The notes: a model not told the origin generated them from the letters alone. DNA of 64,000 nt from Bradyrhizobium sp. SRL28 (GCF_018596315.1 NZ_JAHEAG010000006.1:242229-306228), one strand, 5' to 3'. Positions 25,357 to 37,661 are shown, numbered from the stretch's first letter. A program made the numbers and translations.

Positions 25357-28300
25357 TCAATGCGCCTCTTCCCAATTATTCGCCGCCCGCGCATCGACCT
25401 GCAGCGGCACCGACAGCACCACCGCCGGGAACGGCGCGTCCTGCATCACGTGCTGCACCACCGGCAACGTCGCCGCCACTTCGCTGTCGGGTACCTCGAA
25501 GATCAGTTCGTCATGAACCTGCAGCAACATCTGCGCCGATAGCTTCTTTTGCGCCAGCGCATCCTCCATCCGCACCATCGCGCGGCGGATGATGTCGGCC
25601 GCCGTGCCTTGCAGGCGTGCGTTGATCGCGGCACGTTCGTTGAAGGAGCGGACCGAGGCGTTGGAGGCCCTGATATCAGGGTAGTGGCACTTCCGGCCGA
25701 ACAGCGTCGTGACATAGCCGTTGGTGCGGCAGAAATCCCGCGTCTCGTCCATATAGGCGCGGATGCCCGGAAAGCGCTCGAAATACTTCTTGATGTAGGC
25801 GGAGGCTTCCTCGCGGGCGATGCCGAGCTGGTTGGCAAGACCGAACGCCGAGATGCCGTAGATGATGCCGAAATTGATCGCCTTCGCGCGGCGACGCACC
25901 TCACCCGGCATGTCCTTGATCGGCACGCCGAACATTTCGGATGCCGTCATGGCGTGAATGTCGAGCCCGTCGCGGAATGCCTGCTTCAGCACGGGGATGT
26001 CGGCGATCTCGGCCAATAGCCGCAATTCGATCTGCGAATAGTCCGCCGACACCAGCTTGTGGCCCGGCGTCGCGATAAAGGCGCGGCGGATCTTGCGGCC
26101 GTCCTCGGTACGCACGGGGATGTTTTGCAGGTTGGGCTCGTTGGATGACAGCCGTCCGGTAGTGGTCGCGGCCAGCGCGTAGGTGGTGTGCACGCGGTGG
26201 GTCTGCGGATGGACATATTCCGGCAGCGCGTCGGTATAGGTCGATTTCAGCTTGGAGACCTGCCGCCATTCCAAAATCTTCTTCGGGAATTCGTGGCCCT
26301 GTTCGGCGAGTTCGTCGAGGATCTGCGCCGAGGTCGACCACGCCCCGGTCTTGGTCTTGGTGCCGCCGGTTATTCCCATCTTGCCGAAGATGATGTCGCC
26401 GATCTGCTTGGGGCTGCCGACATTGATCGGCTCGCCCGCGATCTCCTGAAGCTCGGCCTCGACGCGGGCCGCGGTCTGGGCAAACTCGCCCGACAGCCGC
26501 GACAGCACCTGGCGGTCGATCGAGATGCCGCGCCGCTCCATCCGCGCCAGCACGCTGACCAGCGGCCGCTCCAGGGTTTCGTAGACCGTCGTCATGTGTT
26601 CGGCGGCGAGCCGCGGTTTCAGCGCGCGGTGCAGTCGCAGGATTACGTCGGCACTTTCGGCCGAATAGGCGGTCGCCCTGTCGATTGCGACCTGATCGAA
26701 GGTCAGCTTGTTCTTGCCGCTGCCGATCAGCTCGCTTTCGCCAATCACGGCATGACCAAACCAAAGTTCGGCCAGCGACCCCAGCGTATGCGAATTGCGC
26801 CCGGCGTCGAGCGCATAGGACATCAACTGCGCATCGTCGGTATTGCGCAGGGTGATGCCGTGCTGCGCCAGCATCACGGCGTTGAACTTGATGTTGAAGC
26901 CGATCTTGAGAACGCCCGATGATTCCAGCAGCGGCTTCAGCGCCGCCAGCGCGTCGCCGGCCTTGATCTGGTCCGGCGCGAGCCCGGCGTCGAACAGGCC
27001 CGCGCCGTCGCCGGATTGCCGGTGGGCGAGCGGGACATAGCAGGCGTCGTTCGGCGCCAGCGCCAGCGCAATGCCGCAGATGTCGGCCTGCATCGGATCG
27101 TCGGAATTCGATTTGGCGTCGATCGCGAAAGTGCCGGCGTCATAGGCGCGCGCGATCCATGCTTTGAGTTCATCGGGGTTGCGGATGGTCTGATACTTGC
27201 TGCGGTCGACCGGCAGTTTTCGTGCAGCCTCGGCGCGGGCGGCGGCGAGCGAGATCGGCGCTCCCTTGGGGCTGGCCGCCTTGTCCTGTTTGTCGGCGCC
27301 TTTGGCCGGTGCGGCTCCCTTGCTCGAGGGTGCGCCGGGAGAGGAGCCGGGGGCATCGAACAGCGTCGCTCCCTCGGAATAGCCTTCCGGCTTCTTGCCC
27401 GAGGGCGGCACTGCGAAAACGCTCGCGCCGCTCTTGTTGCCCGCATCGGCCTCCACGTCGGCCGGGTCGATCTGCGAGTATTCAGCCACGCGGCGGGTGA
27501 GGGTGGAGAATTCCATCGCCTTGAGGAAGGCGATCAGCTTGCGGGCGTCGGGCTCGTGCACGGCGAGGTCATCGAGCGGCACTTCGAGATCGACCTTGTC
27601 GTCGAGCAGCACCAGCTGCCGCGAAATCCGCGCCTTCTCGGCGTTCTCTATCAAGGCCTCGCGCCGCTTCGGCTGCTTGATCTCGCCGGCGCGGAACAGC
27701 AGTTGTTCCAGATCGCCATACTCGATGATCAGTTGCGCCGCGGTCTTGACGCCGATGCCGGGGACGCCGGGCACATTGTCCGTGGAGTCGCCCGCCAGCG
27801 CCTGCACCTCAACCACCTTCTCCGGCGGCACGCCGAATTTCTCGATCACCTCGGGAATGCCGATGCGGCGGTCCTTCATGGTGTCGTACATGGTGACGCA
27901 ATCGGTCACGAGCTGCATCAGATCCTTGTCCGAGGACACGATGGTGGCGGAAGCCCCGCGCTCGCAGGCGATGCGGACATAGGTCGCGATCAGATCGTCG
28001 GCCTCGAAGCCGACTTGCTCCAGGCAGGGCAGGTCGAACGCCCGCACCGCCTCGCGGATCAGCGCGAATTGTGGGATCAGATCGTCAGGCGCCGGCGGCC
28101 GGTGCGCCTTGTAGTCGGGATAGAGCTTGTTGCGGAACGTGATCTCGGATTTGTCGAAGATGATCGCCAGATGCGTCGGCCGGTTATCCTCCGGCATGTC
28201 GCGCAACAGCTTCCACAGCATGTTGCAGAAGCCGAGCACGGCATTGACCTGCAGTCCGTCGGATTTGCGGTTCAAGGGCGGCAGCGCGTGATAGGCGCGG

Positions 28301-28425
28301 AAAATGTAGGAGGAGCCATCGACCAGGAACACATGGTCGCCCTTGCCGGGTTGCTTGGCTGGCGCCTTGGCAGGGGTTTTGGCGGGAGCGGGTTTCGCGG
28401 TGGCTTTGGGGGCTGATTTCGGCAT
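25357..28425 (-). CDS. polA: DNA polymerase I, with a degenerate 3'-5' exonuclease domain
   Basis: 1022 residues. A basic Ala/Lys/Pro tail (1-28) precedes a complete 5'-3' exonuclease domain (about 29-320), a low-complexity linker (about 330-400), the 3'-5' exonuclease domain (about 410-620) and the polymerase domain. The latter has DYSQIELRLLAEI, RRRAKAINFGIIYG and QVHDEL intact. In the 3'-5' domain the catalytic positions known from E. coli are mostly changed: D-T-E is Asp436-Ala-Lys438, the motif II Asp is Asn515, and the motif III Asp is Ser591 (Tyr587 kept). Nick translation and gap filling should work; proofreading probably does not. Confidence 0.97.
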   Translation of the reverse strand: MPKSAPKATAKPAPAKTPAKAPAKQPGKGDHVFLVDGSSYIFRAYHALPPLNRKSDGLQVNAVLGFCNMLWKLLRDMPEDNRPTHLAIIFDKSEITFRNKLYPDYKAHRPPAPDDLIPQFALIREAVRAFDLPCLEQVGFEADDLIATYVRIACERGASATIVSSDKDLMQLVTDCVTMYDTMKDRRIGIPEVIEKFGVPPEKVVEVQALAGDSTDNVPGVPGIGVKTAAQLIIEYGDLEQLLFRAGEIKQPKRREALIENAEKARISRQLVLLDDKVDLEVPLDDLAVHEPDARKLIAFLKAMEFSTLTRRVAEYSQIDPADVEADAGNKSGASVFAVPPSGKKPEGYSEGATLFDAPGSSPGAPSSKGAAPAKGADKQDKAASPKGAPISLAAARAEAARKLPVDRSKYQTIRNPDELKAWIARAYDAGTFAIDAKSNSDDPMQADICGIALALAPNDACYVPLAHRQSGDGAGLFDAGLAPDQIKAGDALAALKPLLESSGVLKIGFNIKFNAVMLAQHGITLRNTDDAQLMSYALDAGRNSHTLGSLAELWFGHAVIGESELIGSGKNKLTFDQVAIDRATAYSAESADVILRLHRALKPRLAAEHMTTVYETLERPLVSVLARMERRGISIDRQVLSRLSGEFAQTAARVEAELQEIAGEPINVGSPKQIGDIIFGKMGITGGTKTKTGAWSTSAQILDELAEQGHEFPKKILEWRQVSKLKSTYTDALPEYVHPQTHRVHTTYALAATTTGRLSSNEPNLQNIPVRTEDGRKIRRAFIATPGHKLVSADYSQIELRLLAEIADIPVLKQAFRDGLDIHAMTASEMFGVPIKDMPGEVRRRAKAINFGIIYGISAFGLANQLGIAREEASAYIKKYFERFPGIRAYMDETRDFCRTNGYVTTLFGRKCHYPDIRASNASVRSFNERAAINARLQGTAADIIRRAMVRMEDALAQKKLSAQMLLQVHDELIFEVPDSEVAATLPVVQHVMQDAPFPAVVLSVPLQVDARAANNWEEAH

Positions 28426-28523
28426 GGCCGAAATTTAGGGATTTTTGCGCGGATTGACAGCCTTGGGAGGTGGATTTTGGTCGCTACCGCACAACCAAAT
28501 TGCCGTTGTCCCGGACAAAAATC

Positions 28524-28608
28524 GTAGCCCGGATGGAGCGCAGCGAAATCCGGGATTCGCGCTAGTTGCGAGATTTCCCCGGATTGCGCTGCGCTCCATC
28601 CGGGCTAC
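28524..28608. repeat. Palindromic intergenic repeat, family B, copy 2
   Basis: Arms GTAGCCCGGATGGAGCGCAG and CTGCGCTCCATCCGGGCTAC. It lies in the 189-base gap between the polA start and the acyltransferase stop. Confidence 0.88.
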
Positions 28609-28614
28609 AGGAAA

Positions 28615-29667
28615 CTACTCCGCCGGCTGCAACGCCGGCGCGGCCTTTTTCGGCGCGATCCAGAATGCGCCGGGGCGCTCGAACAGGAAGTCGGCGCGCA
28701 CTGCCAGCGCCAGCCGCCAGATCACGATTGCGCCAGCAACGCCGGCGACGGTGACGATCAGGGAAATCGTCCCGATATCGGTGATCACGCCGGTCTTGAG
28801 CAGCAGCGTTCGGGTCACCGCCATCGGCAGGAAGAAGGCGAGATAGATGACGATGGAATGCTCGCCGCAATAGCGCAGGAAATTGAGCCACTGCATCCGC
28901 GCCAGCAGGGTGCCCATCACGATGATGGCGCCGGCGCCGGCGAAGCCGAGCGCCAACGAGATCAGCGGCCAATGGCTGACGCCCGATATCACGAGGCCGC
29001 CATTGACGAGCGTCCACAGCGCCAATCCAATCAGCGCCAGCGCGGGCTTCTCCCGTGAACGATCCGATAGCGCGAACACGTAGGAAGCGAACAGATAGCC
29101 GGAATAGAAATAGACGAAGCGCGCGCAGAATTCGTCGATCACTGTCCAGCCGGTCACGACATGCGCCATCTCCAGCGCAGCGGCGACGAGCCAGACCGCT
29201 ATGGCGGGGATGCCGCGTGACAGTTTTGTGACGACGAAGAACATCGGCAACAGATAAATGAACCACAGCGTGCCGAACGGCTCGATAAAGGATTCCAGGT
29301 ACAGGAAGCCGACATGCCGCCAGCCGCTTTCGGCGGCGAAGCCCGGCGCCTTGAAGCCGAACTGGATCGTCATCCACAGCACGTAAAAGTAAGCGAAGTG
29401 GACGACCTTGCGGTCGAGATAGGTGCGCCAGTCGCGGTCGATCACGACGGCGAGAAAAAGGCCTGAAATCAGGAAGAAATCCGGCATCCGGAACGGCTGC
29501 GCGAACATAACGAACGCATGCATGAAACCGGTGTCGCCGGCCGCCTTTTCCACGCCCAGCACCGAATGCATCATCACCACCATGACGATGCAGATGCCCT
29601 TGGCGTAGTCCACCCAGTCGATGCGGGTGGAACGCTCAGGCCCAGCGGATGTGCCGTTTAAAGTCAT
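28615..29667 (-). CDS. Membrane acyltransferase, family 3
   Basis: 350 residues with about ten membrane helices. The N-terminal RIDWVDYAKGICIVMVVMMH includes the D-x-A-KG...H pattern of acyltransferase-3 proteins, with the catalytic-type histidine in helix 1. The segment FRMPDFFLISGLF is the second signature. These enzymes put acetyl, succinyl or similar groups onto exported glycans (O-antigen, Nod factor, glucans). The target is unknown. It diverges from the UDP-glucose dehydrogenase gene, which supplies glycan precursors, so a surface-polysaccharide role is plausible. Confidence 0.88.
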   Translation of the reverse strand: MTLNGTSAGPERSTRIDWVDYAKGICIVMVVMMHSVLGVEKAAGDTGFMHAFVMFAQPFRMPDFFLISGLFLAVVIDRDWRTYLDRKVVHFAYFYVLWMTIQFGFKAPGFAAESGWRHVGFLYLESFIEPFGTLWFIYLLPMFFVVTKLSRGIPAIAVWLVAAALEMAHVVTGWTVIDEFCARFVYFYSGYLFASYVFALSDRSREKPALALIGLALWTLVNGGLVISGVSHWPLISLALGFAGAGAIIVMGTLLARMQWLNFLRYCGEHSIVIYLAFFLPMAVTRTLLLKTGVITDIGTISLIVTVAGVAGAIVIWRLALAVRADFLFERPGAFWIAPKKAAPALQPAE

Positions 29668-29846
29668 CGGTGTCCCTTTTCGGCGCGCCGTGGCCGCATC
29701 TTCGGCCCGATACGTTGCTTTCTCCTTTATTCATACAAATGACATGCCGGCTTTCTGCGCTTTTCCGGTTTCCCCTTGGCCGAAAAATGCTCTAAGACGC
29801 CGACGAATTCAGGCTCGGCGTTAACCATCAAATACGGATTGTTTTC

Positions 29847-31166
29847 ATGCGAATCGCCATGATTGGCACGGGCTATGTGGGGCTGGTATCCGGCGCCTGC
29901 TTTGCCGATTTCGGCCACCAGGTCACCTGCGTGGACAAGGATGCCGGCAAGATCGAAGCCCTGCGGAGAGGCGAGATCCCGATCTTCGAGCCCGGGCTCC
30001 ACGCGCTGGTGGCCTCCAACGTCAAGGCCAAGCGGCTGGATTTCACCACCGACCTGATCGCGCCGGTCGCGGAAGCCGACGCCGTCTTCATCGCGGTCGG
30101 CACCCCGTCGCGGCGCGGCGACGGCCATGCCGACCTCACCTACGTGTACAGCGCTGCCCGCGAGATCGCGGCTGCGCTGTCCGGCTTCACGGTAGTGGTG
30201 ACAAAGTCGACCGTGCCGGTCGGCACCGGCGATGAGGTCGAGCGGCTGATCCGCGAAACCAATCCGTCGGCCGACGTCGTGGTCGCCTCCAATCCGGAAT
30301 TCCTGCGCGAGGGTGCCGCGATCCGCGACTTCAAATTCCCTGACCGTATCGTGATCGGCACTTCGGACGAGCGCGGGCGCAAGGTGCTCGGCGACGTCTA
30401 CCGGCCGCTGTCGCTCAACCAGGCGCCGCTGATGTTCACCGAGCGGCGTACCGCGGAATTGATCAAATACGCGGCGAACGCGTTCCTCGCGACCAAGATC
30501 ACCTTCATCAACGAGATGGCGGATCTTTCCGAAAAAGTCGGCGCCGACGTGCAGGAAGTTGCGCGCGGCATCGGGCTCGACAATCGCATCGGCACGAAGT
30601 TCCTGCACGCAGGCCCGGGCTTTGGCGGCTCCTGCTTCCCAAAGGACATCCGCGCGCTGGTCAAGGTCGCGCTCGATCACGATGTGCAGCTGCGGATCGT
30701 CGAGGCGGTGCTTGGCGTCAACGACAACCGAAAGCGCGCGATGGCGCGAAAAGTTTCCAACGCGGCGGGCGGTAGCCTGCGCGGCAAGACCGTGGCGGTG
30801 CTTGGGCTCACCTTCAAGCCGGATACCGACGACATGCGCGAGGCGCCTTCGATTCCGTTGGTCACCGGCCTGCTCGACTTGGGCGCCAAGGTGCGGGCGC
30901 ACGATCCGGTCGGCATGGAGCAGGCGCGCAAGGAATTGCCCGACATCGAATATTGCGATGACCCTTATGAGTGCGTGAAGGGGGCGGACGCCATGGTGAT
31001 CGTCACCGAATGGGTACAATATCGCGCGCTCGATCTGGAGCGAATCAAGAGCGAGATGGCGCAGCCCGTCGTGGTGGATTTGCGCAACATCTATCGTCGC
31101 GAGGACATGGCGGCCCATGGCTTCACGTATGACAGTGTCGGGCGGGCGTCTGGCCCGAAAACTTGA
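29847..31166 (+). CDS. UDP-glucose 6-dehydrogenase
   Basis: 439 residues. The N-terminal Rossmann motif GTGYVGLVSGACFADFGH binds NAD, and the catalytic Cys263 lies in GFGGSCFPKD. The C-terminal domain has LTFKPDTDDMREAPS. It oxidises UDP-glucose twice to UDP-glucuronate, a precursor of acidic exopolysaccharide, lipopolysaccharide or capsule. Ribosome binding site is weak. No partner biosynthesis genes follow. Confidence 0.96.
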   Translation: MRIAMIGTGYVGLVSGACFADFGHQVTCVDKDAGKIEALRRGEIPIFEPGLHALVASNVKAKRLDFTTDLIAPVAEADAVFIAVGTPSRRGDGHADLTYVYSAAREIAAALSGFTVVVTKSTVPVGTGDEVERLIRETNPSADVVVASNPEFLREGAAIRDFKFPDRIVIGTSDERGRKVLGDVYRPLSLNQAPLMFTERRTAELIKYAANAFLATKITFINEMADLSEKVGADVQEVARGIGLDNRIGTKFLHAGPGFGGSCFPKDIRALVKVALDHDVQLRIVEAVLGVNDNRKRAMARKVSNAAGGSLRGKTVAVLGLTFKPDTDDMREAPSIPLVTGLLDLGAKVRAHDPVGMEQARKELPDIEYCDDPYECVKGADAMVIVTEWVQYRALDLERIKSEMAQPVVVDLRNIYRREDMAAHGFTYDSVGRASGPKT

Positions 31167-31191
31167 TGCGCTGCCGCGCGATCAGGAATTC

Positions 31192-31281
31192 CGTCATGGC
31201 CGGGCTTGTCCCGGCCATCCACGTCTTGTTTTCTAACGATGAAGAAAGACGTGGATGCCCGGCACAAGGCCGGGCATGACG
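31192..31281. repeat. Palindromic intergenic repeat, family D, copy 2
   Basis: Arms CGTCATGGCCGGGCTTGTCC and the complementary end GGCCGGGCATGACG, inner pair CCACGTCTT / AAGACGTGG. It ends 13 bases before the hrpB start. Confidence 0.88.
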
Positions 31282-31294
31282 ACGTGGTGACACT

Positions 31295-33772
<2,478 letters not shown>

Positions 33773-33812
33773 ACGCGCTGCCGTTAACGCTTCACTCATC
33801 CTTTTCGTCAAA

Positions 33813-33896
33813 ATGACAGCCTTGGCCGCCGCTGTTAGTCGCGGCTTGGCGGCCGGCGTGGTGATATCGGCGGTCTGGCAATCGAGTGTGGCGTAA
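33813..33896 (+). CDS. Possible leader peptide, 27 residues
   Basis: A short frame from ATG 33813 reads MTALAAAVSRGLAAGVVISA and seven more residues, and ends in TAA that overlaps the next ATG as TAATG. Placement suggests translational coupling to the aspartic protease gene. It could be chance; the peptide has no recognised family. Confidence 0.25.
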   Translation: MTALAAAVSRGLAAGVVISAVWQSSVA

Positions 33897-34402
33897 TGCG
33901 TAACCTGATGATCCTTGCCGCCGTCCTGGTCGGCCTCGGCACCTACATGGCGCAGATGGCGGAGAAGATGTCGCCGGCGCCGGCCTCCGCCAGCGCATCG
34001 CCCGCCCAAACGGTCGCACAAGCCTCCTCCGGCCGCAGTCTTGACATTCCCCGCGACGCGCGCGGCCATTTCCAGACCGACGGTCACATCGACGGTCAGC
34101 GCGTCAACTTCATGGTCGACACCGGCGCTTCGCTGGTGGCGCTGAACGAAAAGAGTGCGGCGCGGTTTGGCCTGCGTCCCTCGCGCAGCGACTACAACGC
34201 GACCGTCACCACCGCCAACGGCACCATCAAGGCCGCGCGCACGCGGCTTGCCAAGATCGAGCTCGGCGGTCTCGTGGTGCGCGATGTCGACGCCCTGGTG
34301 CTCCCCGACGAGGCGCTGTCGGAGAACCTGCTCGGCCTGTCGTTCCTGTCGAAGCTGAAGCGCTTCGAATACGCGAACGGCAAGATGGTGCTGGAACAGT
34401 AA
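33896..34402 (+). CDS. Membrane-anchored retropepsin-like aspartic protease (TIGR02281 type)
   Basis: 168 residues. An N-terminal hydrophobic anchor (about 3-20) is followed by a Ser/Ala/Pro linker and a single aspartic-protease lobe. The catalytic motif DTGAS is at 75-79, and LLGLSFLSKL is the C-terminal hydrophobic-Gly motif. One active Asp per chain means it must dimerise, like retroviral proteases. The catalytic domain should face the periplasm. Substrates are unknown. ATG 33896 overlaps the stop of a 27-codon upstream frame. Confidence 0.88.
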   Translation: MRNLMILAAVLVGLGTYMAQMAEKMSPAPASASASPAQTVAQASSGRSLDIPRDARGHFQTDGHIDGQRVNFMVDTGASLVALNEKSAARFGLRPSRSDYNATVTTANGTIKAARTRLAKIELGGLVVRDVDALVLPDEALSENLLGLSFLSKLKRFEYANGKMVLEQ

Positions 34403-34523
34403 GGTTTCCCGGTTACCAAACCGCCGCAATTAACCGCCACAAGGCGCCGGTCCCGCCTATCGCCCGGCCCGCGTATTCGCTATGGCTGCGGTGTTCCCCC
34501 GCAATTTATTGACAAGGTACCCC

Positions 34524-36023
34524 ATGTTCCCCAAGCCCAAATCCGTGCTGGTTCCGAATACCTATGAGTTCGAATCCGGGCCGATGGTGAAGGCAACCGG
34601 CTTTCGCGAATACGACGCGCGCTGGCTGTTCGAGAAGGAAATCAACCTGATGGGCGTTCAGGCGCTGGGCATGGGGCTCGGCGCGCTCATCAAGGAACTC
34701 GGTGTCGCCAAGGAAATCGTTACCGGGCACGATTTCCGCGGCTATTCGGCCTCGATCAAATACGCGCTGATTTCGGGGCTGATGGCGGCGGGCTGCAAGG
34801 TGCATGACATCGGGCTGGCGGTGACGCCGATGGCCTATTTCGCGCAGTTCGATCTCGACGTGCCCTGCGTCGCAATGGTGACGGCTTCGCATAACGACAA
34901 TGGCTGGACCGGCGTCAAGATGGGCGCCAACCGTCCGCTCACCTTCGGTCCCGACGAGATGACGCGGCTGAAGGAAATCGTGCTCAACGCCGATTTCAAG
35001 AACGAGGCCGGCGGTTCCTATCAATTCCACGAGAATTACCCGGCGCGCTATATCGCCGATCTCACCAAACGATCAAAACTCAAACGCAAGCTCAAGGTCG
35101 TGGTCGCCTGCGGCAACGGCACTGCGGGCGCGTTCGCGCCGCAGGTGATGGAAGCGATCGGCTGTGAGGTGATCCCGCTCGACACCGAACTCGACCACAC
35201 GTTTCCGAAATACAATCCGAATCCCGAAGACATGGAGATGCTGCACGCGATCCGCGACGCGGTGCTCAAGCACAAGGCCGATGTCGGGCTCGGCTTCGAC
35301 GGCGACGGCGACCGCTGCGGCGTGGTCGACAATACCGGCGAGGAAATCTTCGCCGACAAGGTCGGCGTGATGCTGGCGCGGGACATGTCGGCGATCCACA
35401 AGGATGCGCAGTTCGTGGTCGACGTGAAATCCACCGGGTTGTTCGTGACGGACCCGGTGCTGCAGAAGCAGGGCGCGAAGGTGGCCTATTGGAAGACCGG
35501 CCATTCCTACATGAAGCGTCGCACCAACGAGATGGGCGCGCTGGCGGGGTTTGAGAAATCCGGCCACTTCTTCTTCAACAAGCCGTTCGGCCGCGGCTAT
35601 GACGACGGCCTGGTCTCTGCGATCGCGATCTGCGAGATGCTCGACCGCGCACCTGACAAGTCGATGGCGGACCTGAAAAACGCGCTGCCGAAGACCTGGT
35701 CGTCGCCGACCATGTCGCCGCATTGCGCCGACGAAACCAAATACGGTGTCGCCGACGCCGTGGTGAAGCACTTTGAGGCGCTTCAGAAAAAGGGCGACAA
35801 GGTCGCCGGTCAGAAGATCCGTGACCTCGTCACCGTCAACGGCGTGCGCGTCACGGTCGAAGACGGAAGCTGGGGCCTGGTGCGGGCGTCATCCAACAAG
35901 CCGGAACTGGTTGTCGTGGTCGAAAGCCCGGTGAGCGAGCAGCGCATGCGCGACATGTTCGAGGCGATGGATTCGGTGCTGCGAACGCATCCGGAGGTCG
36001 GCGCGTATAATCAGAAGATTTGA
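34524..36023 (+). CDS. Phosphomannomutase/phosphoglucomutase
   Basis: 499 residues from ATG 34524 with AAGG upstream. The phosphoserine loop TASHN is at 120-124 (Ser122) and the magnesium loop DGDGDR at 259-264. The sugar-specificity loop has GFEKSGHFFF and the C-terminal phosphate loop has RASSNKPEL. It interconverts mannose or glucose 6-phosphate and 1-phosphate, feeding nucleotide-sugar and glycan synthesis (compare ExoC/AlgC). Which sugar dominates cannot be read from sequence. No operon partners. Confidence 0.93.
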   Translation: MFPKPKSVLVPNTYEFESGPMVKATGFREYDARWLFEKEINLMGVQALGMGLGALIKELGVAKEIVTGHDFRGYSASIKYALISGLMAAGCKVHDIGLAVTPMAYFAQFDLDVPCVAMVTASHNDNGWTGVKMGANRPLTFGPDEMTRLKEIVLNADFKNEAGGSYQFHENYPARYIADLTKRSKLKRKLKVVVACGNGTAGAFAPQVMEAIGCEVIPLDTELDHTFPKYNPNPEDMEMLHAIRDAVLKHKADVGLGFDGDGDRCGVVDNTGEEIFADKVGVMLARDMSAIHKDAQFVVDVKSTGLFVTDPVLQKQGAKVAYWKTGHSYMKRRTNEMGALAGFEKSGHFFFNKPFGRGYDDGLVSAIAICEMLDRAPDKSMADLKNALPKTWSSPTMSPHCADETKYGVADAVVKHFEALQKKGDKVAGQKIRDLVTVNGVRVTVEDGSWGLVRASSNKPELVVVVESPVSEQRMRDMFEAMDSVLRTHPEVGAYNQKI

Positions 36024-36053
36024 GGGGCGGACGGTGTTTGCCTAACACGCGCT

Positions 36054-36174
36054 CGTCATCCCCGCGAAGGCGGGGATCCAGTACGCCGCGGCTTTCGTGT
36101 TAGGTCGCTGATGTCTCTGGAACACCGGATCGTCCGCCCCAGTGCGCAATTGCGCACAAGGCGGACGATGACAG
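36054..36174. repeat. Palindromic intergenic repeat, family C, variant copy 3
   Basis: Starts CGTCATCCCCGCGAAGGCGG, has the GATCCAGTACGCCGCGG core and ends GGCGGACGATGACAG. The right arm is diverged. It lies between the convergent phosphomutase and chemotaxis-receptor genes. Confidence 0.8.
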
Positions 36175-36190
36175 TGTTCTCGAATTCTTC

Positions 36191-37661
36191 TTACGCCACG
36201 TGCAGCGAGCCCAGGAAGCTGTTGACCTCGGACTTCAGCTGGTCCGATTGCGACGACAGACCGTTCGCAGCATCCAGTAGCTTCGATGTTGCCCGGCCCG
36301 CCTCCTCCGAAGCACGGCTGACACTGAGAATGTTGCCGTTGACGTCCCGCGTACCGTTAGCCGCCTGCTGCACATTGCCGGCGATTTCCCGCGTCGCTGC
36401 GCCCTGTTGATCGACGGCGGCGGCGACTTCATTGGATATCTCGTCGATCTCGGCGATGGTTCCGCCGATCGCCTGGATGGCGCTGACGGCCTGGCTGGTG
36501 GCCGTCTGGATGTCCTGCACCTGCGCGGAGATTTCTTCCGTTGCTTTCGCGGTCTGATTGGCCAGCGCCTTGACTTCGCTCGCCACCACCGCAAATCCCC
36601 GTCCATGTTCGCCGGCGCGGGCGGCTTCGATCGTGGCGTTCAGCGCCAGCAGGTTGGTCTGGCTCGCAATGCTCTGGATCAGCGTGACGACTTCGCCGAT
36701 CTTCTGGGTGCCGGCGGCAAGCCCCTCAACCACGGAGTTGGTGCGGCGCGCCTCTTCGGCGGCCTTGTTGGCGATTTCGGCGGAGCGCGTCACCTGCTGG
36801 GCAATGTTGCTTATGGAGGCCGTCAGCTCCTCGGTCGCCGCCGCAACCGTTTCCACGTTCGACGAGGCCCGGGTCGAGGCGGCCGCTGCCTCTGCAGTAT
36901 GCCGCGTGGTTTCCGCGTTGCTCTTGCTCATCAAGGTGGAGAGGCCCTGCACCTCGTTGGCGGTTAACGCGACCGCCTCGACGATGCTGCCGATCTTGCG
37001 CTCGAAGCCCGCGGCGAGTTCGCGGCGCGCCGCGTCGCTGTCCTGCTTGGTCTGCCGTTCGGCGGTCATCCGGTCGATATTGGCTCGGGCTTCGGCGGCA
37101 TTTGCCGCTTCCGCCTCGGGCGGTCTTCTGCGCGGTCGTCTCGAACAGGCCGGACAGCTTCACCGCCAGCCAGCTCAGCACGCCGGCCTCGATCAGAAGA
37201 ATGACGGCGTGAAGCACGACGCGGCCGAGATCGGCGCCGCCGGGATAAACCGCCGCCGGAAGCAGGAAGTTCAGCACCAGATGATGCAGCGCGACCGCGA
37301 CCGCGCCGGCGAGGATCGGGCGATAGTCGCAATAGGCGAGGAGACACGCCAGCGTGGCGAAGAAATACATGTGCGTGTCGACCTGCCAGGCATGGCCGGC
37401 GAACTGGAAGGTAAACACCGACACGCTGCCCATCAGGGCGACGGCAAAGATCAGCCGCGTCGAAAGCCCGTTACCCGAGGTGCGCCACGACAGGGTCGCG
37501 GCCAGCGCCATCGCCGCCATCAGCGCGGTTGGCGCTAGCCAGCCGCTATCGCGCATCAGGCCGATGGCGAGCGCAATGGGAACATGAAGCCAGAGCAATC
37601 CCAGCAAGGCCTTGCTGGTGGTTTCGCGCAAAGCTGCAAGATCATCGCTTTCAATGGTCAT
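36191..37661 (-). pseudogene. Methyl-accepting chemotaxis protein broken by a one-base frameshift
   Basis: The N-terminal part (ATG 37661, preceded by GGAA) encodes about 180 residues with five to six membrane helices, then reads LFETTAQKTA and shifts frame. The C-terminal part in the other frame resumes as EAEAANAAEARANIDRMTAE and continues to 36191. It holds the intact receptor signalling hairpin (QTNLLALNATIEAARAGEHG) and flanking methylation helices. Removing one G from the GGG at 37118-37120 joins the frames exactly. If real, the transducer is truncated; a sequencing error would restore an intact membrane-bound receptor. It follows the 114-residue gene at 37683. Confidence 0.88.

Noticed and set aside
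24452..31166. A polysaccharide biosynthesis cluster (acyltransferase, UDP-glucose dehydrogenase, phosphomutase)
   Set aside because: The genes are separated by polA, hrpB and other unrelated genes and face different ways; there is no polymerase, flippase or series of glycosyltransferases.
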